A DNA stretch of 37,832 nt from Verrucomicrobiota bacterium. Its GTDB lineage: Bacteria; Verrucomicrobiota; Verrucomicrobiia; Limisphaerales; UBA1096. Where the stretch lies: NCBI GenBank assembly GCA_014382705.1, contig JACNJE010000096.1:1-37832 (forward strand), read 5' to 3'. Position numbers and translations under genes: made by a program. This document shows, one piece after another, positions 25,008 to 31,344 of this stretch. Position 1 is the stretch's first letter. Each line of letters opens with the position of its first letter. Below the pieces are notes generated by a model. It was given only the letters and a program-made list of their open reading frames with translations. It had not been told where the DNA came from and did not search any database.

Positions 25008-27314
25008 TTAACGATTGGGCGTCACTTTCACGTTGTCGATGTACACCGGCTCCTGTGGGGAAAACCCGAACAACCCGGGTGAGCCGCTTTGGTGCGCGTT
25101 GTTGTGCTTGAACTCCAGCGTCCATCCCTTCGGCTCGGCTTCCTCCCTTGGCCAAGCCTTGGCCCGAACCATCCCCGAGCCGTCGGCGGCCACGTCGATG
25201 CGCGCCTTGATGGTTTGCCACGTGTTGGCCTTCCACCGGTAGTTCGGCGGCGAGCCACGTTCCGGCACCCGGATGCGGTCGAGGTTGGAGTTAATCTCAA
25301 GCTTCTGCTCGTTGCCCTTTAGCACGATGTAGTAGCGCTGGTTGATGATGCCAACGTCGGACATCTTCCTGCGACGGCCATCCGTCAGCACGTCGGCCTG
25401 GACGGTGTAGTTGCTCATGCCCTGTTCTCCGATGAACACCGTGGCGCGCTGCAGCCGCTTGTTGTCGATCGTCTTGCGCAGCACGTTGGAGCCGTCCCGC
25501 TCGCGTACCTCGAACTTGAACCGCGCCCCGATCCACGGCAGCGGCGGGTAGGCGAATTTGACGCCGTCGTCCACGAGACTGTCCTCCGTCAGGTTGAAGC
25601 CCTCGAAATCCTCGCTCAACGGCGGCGCCGGCAGCACACGGCCGCGGATCACGCCGGTCAGTCCGCCTAGCGTCGCCCGGAATGCACCAGCGGAGCTGAC
25701 CATTTTTTTATCGGCGACGATCTGGCCCCGATTGTTGAACGACGCATTCATGCGGGCCTTTACCTTGGCCGTTGGCGGGATGTAAGACTCCCACCGGAGC
25801 GTCGACCCGTCCACCTCCTCGACGAGGAAGCCGTTGGCGTCGAGCTTGCGTGTTCGGAAGGAGACCGCTTGGCCGGGCGTGAGCAGGATTTCCGAAGGGA
25901 CAATCTGCAACCGCGCCGCCTTGCCCGCCTTGGGCCAGCGCTTGGCCAAGGGCGCCTTGGCCAGCCCGCGGCTCCGGCCCGCTTGGCCAAAGCAGTAAAG
26001 TTTCCGGGTGGTCTGCACGTAGACCTTGCCGTTGTATACGGACGGCGTGGCAAAGCAGCGGCCGTCTAGCACCGCGTGCGACAAGATCTTGGCCTCGTTT
26101 TTGCCCGGTTTTATTACATAAAACGCGCCATGCGTGCCGGTGCCGCCCTTGGCCGCGCCGCCTTCGCCGGCCGGGTTCTCGAGCATCGGCAGATAAATCT
26201 TCCCGTCGGCGAACAGCGGGGAGGCGTTGCGCTGCTCGATGCCGAGCTTGATTTTCCAGTTCTCCCTGCCGGTCGTGATATTGACGCTGTGCAGCTCGCC
26301 CTTTTCGGCGACGACATAAATGGTGTCCCCGACGAGGATCGGCGAGCTGGTGGAAGTGGTGATCTTCTGCGTCCAAAGCTCAACCTGTTTGCGCTCGATG
26401 ACGACCGGGTTGGCATCCTTCGGCTGCACATGCGGAATCTTGAATCCGACCATCTGCCCCGGCTCGTACGGTGTGCCGTAGATCGCCGCGGCGATTTCGT
26501 TGTTGTAAACAACAACCGAGGCATTGATGCCGGCCTTGAAGAGCGGCACCTGCCAGATCGCCTCGCCGGTGCGTGCGTTGGCGCAGACCACGCTCCCGTC
26601 GCCGGTGGTGGCGTAAAAGACGCGCTTGCCATCAAGCCAGCCGAGCGCCGGGGAGGAGAAGCAGCTGTCCTTGGGCCGCCCACCCGGCTTGGCTGCCCAG
26701 GCCAGCTCGCCGGTTTTTTTGTCGAAGCCGTAAAAGCGATCCCACGGCGGCCCTTGTGCGCCCCAGTTGGCCATGATGCCGCGGGTGATCACCAGATCGC
26801 GGTCGACCACCGGTGTGGCGGTGCGGCCGTTCGGGAAGGTCATCCGGCCCAGCGCCTCCATCAATGAATGTTGCCACAGCATCTTGCCGTCCGGCGTGAA
26901 CGACGCGAAGATTCCCTGCGTGCCTTGAAAAAACAGGTGGCCTGTCTCGGGATCGATGGTCGGACTTGAGGAAGCGTAGCGCGTGTAAATGATGTCGCTC
27001 AGGAAGTCGTTGAACCTGTGCTCCCAAATCGGCTTGCCGCTCTCGGCATCGAAGCAGAATACGCCCTCCTGCAGGTCGGCGCCCTCGCCGAGATGGCCGA
27101 CGACGAAGAGGCGTCCGTTGGCTACCGTCGCGGTGGATCGACCCGGCAGATCAACCGTCCAGAGCGCGTCCGCCGCCTGGATGCTGTCCGGCAGATGGGT
27201 CTCCAGCGAAACACCGGTTTGCAGCGGCCCGCGCATGTGGAGCCAACCCTCGACAGGGGCTGCCGTCGCCGCTGTGGCAGCCAGACTCAAACCCAGAAAA
27301 AACCGCGTTTTCAT
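25008..27314 (-). CDS. Secreted PQQ-like beta-propeller protein with C-terminal LamG/3-keto-like domain (768 residues)
   Basis: Signal peptide (MKTRFFLGLSLAATAATAAPVEG), then WLHMRGPLQTGVS, a variant of the RGP motif at the start of exported PQQ-like propellers. Blades are visible through about residue 450 (CFDAESGKPIWEHRF, YGFDKKTGELAWAAK, VCANARTGEAIWQVPLF, HSVNITTGRENWKI, SVYNGKVYVQTTRKLYCFG). The last ~200 residues (DFEGFNLTE..., NYTVQADVLTDGRRR, RIRVPERGSPPNYRWKANTWQTIKARID, PGLFGFSPQEPVYIDNVKVT) look like a concanavalin/LamG-type sandwich such as DUF1080. This C-terminal call is tentative. A basic linker (GLAKAPLAKRWPKAGKAAR) is encoded by palindromes at 25942-25990. Confidence 0.85.
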   Translation of the reverse strand: MKTRFFLGLSLAATAATAAPVEGWLHMRGPLQTGVSLETHLPDSIQAADALWTVDLPGRSTATVANGRLFVVGHLGEGADLQEGVFCFDAESGKPIWEHRFNDFLSDIIYTRYASSSPTIDPETGHLFFQGTQGIFASFTPDGKMLWQHSLMEALGRMTFPNGRTATPVVDRDLVITRGIMANWGAQGPPWDRFYGFDKKTGELAWAAKPGGRPKDSCFSSPALGWLDGKRVFYATTGDGSVVCANARTGEAIWQVPLFKAGINASVVVYNNEIAAAIYGTPYEPGQMVGFKIPHVQPKDANPVVIERKQVELWTQKITTSTSSPILVGDTIYVVAEKGELHSVNITTGRENWKIKLGIEQRNASPLFADGKIYLPMLENPAGEGGAAKGGTGTHGAFYVIKPGKNEAKILSHAVLDGRCFATPSVYNGKVYVQTTRKLYCFGQAGRSRGLAKAPLAKRWPKAGKAARLQIVPSEILLTPGQAVSFRTRKLDANGFLVEEVDGSTLRWESYIPPTAKVKARMNASFNNRGQIVADKKMVSSAGAFRATLGGLTGVIRGRVLPAPPLSEDFEGFNLTEDSLVDDGVKFAYPPLPWIGARFKFEVRERDGSNVLRKTIDNKRLQRATVFIGEQGMSNYTVQADVLTDGRRRKMSDVGIINQRYYIVLKGNEQKLEINSNLDRIRVPERGSPPNYRWKANTWQTIKARIDVAADGSGMVRAKAWPREEAEPKGWTLEFKHNNAHQSGSPGLFGFSPQEPVYIDNVKVTPNR

Positions 27315-27336
27315 TTGAAACCTCAGTAAAAGTAGC

Positions 27337-27347
27337 GCTTGGCCAAG
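27337..27347. repeat. TTGGCCAA palindrome upstream of the larger propeller gene
   Basis: GCTTGGCCAAG about 22 bp before the start codon (minus strand), between the glgC stop and the propeller gene. Confidence 0.55.
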
Positions 27348-27378
27348 GGGAAACCCCCGAAACAGCCAAGGACAAACA

Positions 27379-27403
27379 GCGCCGCCAGCCTAACCGGCGG
27401 CGT
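27379..27403. promoter_or_regulatory. GC hairpin in the glgC-propeller gap
   Basis: CGCCGCC (27380-27386) pairs with GGCGGCG (27396-27402) around a 9-nt loop. No T run follows on the minus strand, so it may be a leader hairpin of the propeller gene rather than a terminator. Confidence 0.35.
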
Positions 27404-27460
27404 GACCCATGCAACAAAATAATACTTACACGTATCATTTTCGCCCAAGCCGCTTCCCCA

Positions 27461-27479
27461 CTTGGCCAAGCGCTTGGCC
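27461..27479. repeat. Doubled palindrome downstream of glgC
   Basis: CTTGGCCAAGCGCTTGGCC ends three bases before the glgC stop codon (minus strand, 27482). It is the doubled form, able to fold as a hairpin with a GCGC loop. Confidence 0.65.
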
Positions 27480-27481
27480 GC

Positions 27482-28786
27482 TCAAATTACGGTTCCGTCC
27501 GGGATGACGGCGTTCTTCGGGATGATCACGATGCCGTCCCGAATGAAATAATTGTCTCCGTCAAAATCCTCCGGCTTGCCCTCCGGGGTGATGACGCAAT
27601 CAGCACCGATGCGGGCGTTCTTGTCGACAATCGTGTTCTCGATCCGCGTGTTGCCGCCGACGCCGATGCGCGGGATGCCATCCCGGTCATTGGCGGTCTT
27701 CGATGCCTCAGTCTCGTAGTTGTTCGAGCCGAGCAGGATTGAGCGGTGGATGCGGCAACCCGGCGCGATGAGGCTCCGCACGCCGATGAGGCTTTGGCTG
27801 ATGCGTGAGCGGTCGATGATGCATCCGTCCGAGATGATGGCCTGGTCGATGGCGGCCCCGTTGATCTTGGAGGCCGGCAGGAAGCGCGGCCGCGTGTAGA
27901 CCGGCGTCTCCATCTCGAAGAAATCGAACTGCGGCAACGGCGAGGTCATGTCGAGGTTGGCCTCGAAAAAAGCACGAATGGTGCCGATGTCCTCCCAGTA
28001 GCCTTGGTACACATGGGAGTAGACGGTGTGCGTGTCGATGGAGCGCGGGATGATGTGTTTCCCGAAGTCGGTCATCTCGTTCTCGAGCAGCTCGATGAGG
28101 GTCTTGCGGTTGAACAGGTAGATGCCCATTGACGCAAGGTAATGGTCGCGGGCCGGGTCGAGGCCGTGCTCGGCGAGTTGCGCGGCCGGGAGCCGGAGCG
28201 AATCGAGCAGCTCGGGCGTGCCGGGCTTTTCAACGAAACGACTGATCCGGCCCTGCTCGTCGTTGTGCATGATGCCGAAGCCGGTGGCGTGATCGCGGCT
28301 CACCGGAATGGTGGCCACGGTCAGTTCCGCCTCCCGCTCCAGGTGCGAGGCGATGATTTCACGAAAATCCATCCGGTAAAGCTGATCCCCGCTCAAGATC
28401 AGCATGTACTCAAAATCGTTGTTCAGCAGGTGAATCAGGTTTTTCCGCACGGCATCGGCTGTGCCCTCGTACCACGAGTCGCTCGTCGGCGTCTGCTCCG
28501 CCGCGAGGATGTCAACGAAACCGCGCGAAAAATGGTCGAATTTGTAGGAGTGGGAGATGTGCCGGTGCAGCGAGGCGGAATTGAACTGGGTCAGCAGGTA
28601 GATCTCGTTCAGCCGGGAGTTGATGCAGTTTGAGATGGGGATGTCCACCAGGCGATACTTCCCCGCCAGCGGCACAGCCGGCTTGGATCGGTCGCGGGTG
28701 AGCGGAAACAGGCGCGATCCCTGTCCGCCCCCCATGACCACCGACAACACCCGAACCTTTCCGGCTTTTGTGACCACCTGTGACAT
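27482..28786 (-). CDS. glgC: Glucose-1-phosphate adenylyltransferase
   Basis: 434 residues. Makes ADP-glucose from glucose-1-phosphate and ATP, the committed step of bacterial glycogen synthesis. The nucleotide motif VVMGGGQGSRLFPLT (17-30) and SKPAVPLAGKYRLVD are diagnostic. WYEGTADAVRKN and LILSGDQLYRMD give the substrate-binding core, and the C-terminal left-handed helix begins near KINGAAID and contains NTRIENTIVDKNARIG. The family is usually allosterically controlled. The gene contains no TTGGCCAA core itself but is followed by a doubled one. No other glycogen gene is in the window. Confidence 0.96.
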   Translation of the reverse strand: MSQVVTKAGKVRVLSVVMGGGQGSRLFPLTRDRSKPAVPLAGKYRLVDIPISNCINSRLNEIYLLTQFNSASLHRHISHSYKFDHFSRGFVDILAAEQTPTSDSWYEGTADAVRKNLIHLLNNDFEYMLILSGDQLYRMDFREIIASHLEREAELTVATIPVSRDHATGFGIMHNDEQGRISRFVEKPGTPELLDSLRLPAAQLAEHGLDPARDHYLASMGIYLFNRKTLIELLENEMTDFGKHIIPRSIDTHTVYSHVYQGYWEDIGTIRAFFEANLDMTSPLPQFDFFEMETPVYTRPRFLPASKINGAAIDQAIISDGCIIDRSRISQSLIGVRSLIAPGCRIHRSILLGSNNYETEASKTANDRDGIPRIGVGGNTRIENTIVDKNARIGADCVITPEGKPEDFDGDNYFIRDGIVIIPKNAVIPDGTVI

Positions 28787-28850
28787 CGTGGATAATCGAG
28801 TTGACTCCGCTTTTCTACGCCGGGCGAAGGCGGATCACAAGCAAGATGCG

Positions 28851-28864
28851 GCGCTTGCCAAGCG
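28851..28864. repeat. Palindrome variant downstream of the flagellin-like gene
   Basis: GCGCTTGCCAAGCG, the family palindrome with one G missing, ends four bases before the flagellin-like stop codon (minus strand, 28869). Confidence 0.5.
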
Positions 28865-28868
28865 GGGA

Positions 28869-29777
28869 TCAGCGGACCGGCCGAAGAGGATCCTGCTGGA
28901 TGTAGTTGCGGTTGTCGACCGTCGCCCGGTGCAGCGCATATTGAATGTTGCCCAGCTTGTCGACGGTACTCATTGACTGACCGCCCTCAGTCTGGATGTC
29001 GGTGGCCAGGGCGACGACCGTGTCGAGCATCATCTGGTTGGCCGACACCTCGCCAAAATGCTGGATCAAATGCTCGGCATCCTTCTTCAGCGCCGGGATG
29101 TCGCGCTCGACGATGGCTTCCCTCTCACCGGTCAACAGGTTGTCACGCAGGGAAATCAGGTTGGCAAACAGGTCGCCGCCGGTTCTCGAGTCCTTCACGA
29201 GGCCGATTGCGCCGGTGGCTCCGGCGTTCTCGCCGGGGATGTCAGTCGTCACCGAGAAGCCGCTGCCGAGTTCGTCGACCCCCACCCCGCTGCTGCCGCG
29301 GTAACTGACCTCAGTGATTTTGCCTTTGGCGTCCTTCTTCGTTTCAAACGGCACGTCCTTGGCCTGTTCACCGCCAAATAGAAAACCGCCTTCCCCATCC
29401 TTGCGATTGGCAATCGAGACGCCCTCCTCGAGCAATTGATCCACCCGGCCGGCGGCGGCGTTCATTGCCTCCGGCGTGGCCTCGGCGGCCTTGTCTGCGA
29501 TGTCACCGGCCTTGCTCTGGACTTTTTGCAGGTCATCCAGCGCCCGCTCGTTGGCCTCGACACGCACCTTCAAGTCGGCGGCTTTCGCGCCATCCAGCTC
29601 GAGGCTTTTTATCGCGATGCTGGCCGGGCTCTCCGGTTGGGAGACTTCATCGACAGCCTCTGCACGGCGAACCCCGCCCACGGCGTCCACCGCCGCCGCC
29701 CGGGCCGCCTTGGCAGCGGCCACCCGCGAGGCCGTGGAGGGTCGGCTCGTGCCCACCCGGTTGATTTTTCCTGCCAT
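28869..29777 (-). CDS. Flagellin/FlgL-like protein
   Basis: 302 residues from ATG 29777; the frame is open further upstream but becomes low-complexity antisense sequence there. The mid-region VDQLLEEGVSIANRKDGEGGFLFGGEQAKDVPF is the flagellin/hook-filament junction (FlgL) pattern, and the ends are helical and Ala-rich as expected for the coiled D0/D1 parts. The N-terminus (MAGKINRVGTSRPSTASRVAAAKAARAA) is not a standard flagellin start. No other flagellar gene is nearby, and the neighbours are glgC and a sugar dehydrogenase-like gene. It may be an orphan flagellin paralogue or a filament-like surface protein. Moderate certainty. Confidence 0.55.
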   Translation of the reverse strand: MAGKINRVGTSRPSTASRVAAAKAARAAAVDAVGGVRRAEAVDEVSQPESPASIAIKSLELDGAKAADLKVRVEANERALDDLQKVQSKAGDIADKAAEATPEAMNAAAGRVDQLLEEGVSIANRKDGEGGFLFGGEQAKDVPFETKKDAKGKITEVSYRGSSGVGVDELGSGFSVTTDIPGENAGATGAIGLVKDSRTGGDLFANLISLRDNLLTGEREAIVERDIPALKKDAEHLIQHFGEVSANQMMLDTVVALATDIQTEGGQSMSTVDKLGNIQYALHRATVDNRNYIQQDPLRPVR

Positions 29778-29833
29778 CTTGCTGTTTGGCTGCGCCTGAA
29801 AAACCCGCTGAACCGGAGCAAAACTGACTCCCC

Positions 29834-29886
29834 GCTTGGCCAAGGGCAACCCTTTTTTCGCCCGCTGGCCAAGCGCTTGGCCAAGC
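29834..29886. repeat. Palindrome cluster downstream of the sugar dehydrogenase-like gene
   Basis: GCTTGGCCAAG at 29834-29844, then a doubled unit at 29864-29886 (GCTGGCCAAGCG followed by CTTGGCCAAGC) running up to the stop codon of the sugar dehydrogenase-like gene (minus strand, 29887). This is the densest cluster in the window. Confidence 0.65.
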
Positions 29887-31113
29887 TCACTCAACGACGA
29901 GCTGCAGGATGCTCCCGGCCGGGTCGCGCTTGGTCGCCGGGTTGGCCACCAACGGCAGCAGGTACAGCTCGCCGGCGGCATCCTCGCCGAAGCTGGCGAT
30001 CTGGTACACCTTGCCCGTCTGCTGATGAATCGTGCCGTGCTCGGTCGCCTTGCCGTCCTTCTGGCGGACGGCAAAAATCAGGCCGGTGGTGAAGTCGCCG
30101 TAAATGTACGCGCCGCGCAGCTTGGGAATCGCCTCTCCGCGATAGACGTAGCCGCCGGTGATGCTCACACCGTAGCCGTGCCCGGGGAACTTGCACTCCT
30201 TCTCGATGCCGGCGTGGTGGGCGTACTCGATCACCGGGTCGATCCAGTCGCCCTTGGCCGGGCTGTCCTCCTTGAACTTGTGAAACGACTCCCGGATGTT
30301 CCAGCCGTAGTTGCCGCCGCGCGTGATGAGGTTCACTTCCTCCCATTTGTTCTGCCCGACATCCGCCGCCCAAAGATCGCCCGTCGCGCGGTCGAAACTC
30401 ATGCGCCAGACGTTCCGCAAACCGTACGCCCAAATTTCGCCGCGCGTGCCGTCCGAGCGGCCGGCGAACGGGTTGTCCGCCGGGATGCCGTAGGCCAGCT
30501 TGCCGGTGCGGGCATCGACGTCGATCCGGAAAATCTTGCCCAGCAGGTTCGTCAGGTTCTGCGCATTATCGTGCGGGTCGTTCGCCTTGCCGCCGTCGCC
30601 CGAGGCGACGTACAGCTTGCCATCCGGCCCAAACACCATCACCCCGCCGTTGTGGTTCCAGTACGGCTGCGGAAACTCGAGCAGGACGCGTTCCGATTTC
30701 ATGTCGGCCCGGTTCGGGTGCGCCTTGGCCACGGTGAACTCGCTGACTACACTGCGCTTCGGCTTCTGCTGCGAGTAGTAGACGTAAAACTTGCCGTTGG
30801 CCGCAAACTTGGGATGGAACGCCATGCCGAGCAGCCCCTCCTCGTTTTCGCGCCACGGCTTGCGTTCGCTGATGTCAAAAAACACCTCCCGCTTGGGCTG
30901 GGCCGCGGATTTGTCGCTTGGCAAAATGATAATGGCACCGCCCTGTTCGAGGCAGAACAGCCGCCCGGAGCCGTCCGGAGCCGTCTCCAGCCAAAGCGGC
31001 CGAGTCGTCTCTAGCCCCTTCCAAACCGGCTTTAGCCCCACCTTCGGCAGTTCCGCCACGGCGGTCAGACCGATGGCCAGCGACAATCCAACAGAGAAAA
31101 AACGCGATTGCAT
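29887..31113 (-). CDS. Soluble glucose/sorbosone dehydrogenase-like (PQQ-dependent) protein
   Basis: 408 residues from ATG 31113, which gives a good signal peptide (MQSRFFSVGLSLAIGLTAVAE); the upstream in-frame ATG at 31173 would add a non-signal extension. Six-bladed GSDH fold: LEQGGAIIIL, EEGLLGMAFHPKFAANGKFYVYYS, NHNGGVMVFGPDGKLYVASGDGG (the histidine and GDGG are typical of the active face), RNVWRMSFDRATGDLWAADVGQNKWEEVNLI, and GGYVYRG. Such enzymes oxidise sugars with PQQ in the periplasm; many environmental members are untested. The gene contains no TTGGCCAA core. It is divergent from the DUF1592-type cytochrome gene. Confidence 0.88.
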   Translation of the reverse strand: MQSRFFSVGLSLAIGLTAVAELPKVGLKPVWKGLETTRPLWLETAPDGSGRLFCLEQGGAIIILPSDKSAAQPKREVFFDISERKPWRENEEGLLGMAFHPKFAANGKFYVYYSQQKPKRSVVSEFTVAKAHPNRADMKSERVLLEFPQPYWNHNGGVMVFGPDGKLYVASGDGGKANDPHDNAQNLTNLLGKIFRIDVDARTGKLAYGIPADNPFAGRSDGTRGEIWAYGLRNVWRMSFDRATGDLWAADVGQNKWEEVNLITRGGNYGWNIRESFHKFKEDSPAKGDWIDPVIEYAHHAGIEKECKFPGHGYGVSITGGYVYRGEAIPKLRGAYIYGDFTTGLIFAVRQKDGKATEHGTIHQQTGKVYQIASFGEDAAGELYLLPLVANPATKRDPAGSILQLVVE

Positions 31114-31163
31114 GCGCGGAGTAAACTTGCTCAAGTCCCCCAAGTCAACCGTGGGAAACAAGG

Positions 31164-31292
31164 CAATTGCCAAATGGAGGTTCTGCCTCCGTCACCGAGA
31201 TTCTGGGTGTGGCCAGCCAAGTGGGTTTTGCTCTCGCTCGCCGATGAATGTTGGCCACCAGTTTCAGATGAAGCATCATCTTTTTCACTTTG
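31164..31292. repeat. Dispersed ~127-bp repeat, copy A
   Basis: About 85% identical (by eye) to 36439-36565, in the same orientation. On the minus strand the segment 31267-31193 reads LKLVANIHRRARAKPTW then LATPRISV. Of nine base differences from copy B in these 25 codons, six are silent third-position changes, so the repeat seems to come from a coding sequence. It occupies the 231-bp gap between divergent genes; the rest of the gap is a palindrome (31306-31330) and probable promoters. Confidence 0.75.
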
Positions 31293-31305
31293 AGCGATTT
31301 TCCAA

Positions 31306-31330
31306 CCAAGCACTTGGCCAAGCGCCAAGG
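31306..31330. repeat. TTGGCCAA palindrome cluster upstream of the cytochrome gene
   Basis: CCAAGCACTTGGCCAAGCG followed by CCAAGG, a partly doubled family member 15 bp before the cytochrome gene start. Confidence 0.6.
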
Positions 31331-31344
31331 CAGGCAGGAAAAAG

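Noticed and set aside
29778-30074. N-terminal extension of the flagellin-like frame
   Set aside because: It overlaps the sugar dehydrogenase-like gene in another frame and reads as Arg/Ser-rich shadow sequence.
15393-31330. CRISPR array from repeated palindromes
   Set aside because: Units are dispersed and irregularly spaced, many inside genes; there are no regular spacers and no cas genes.
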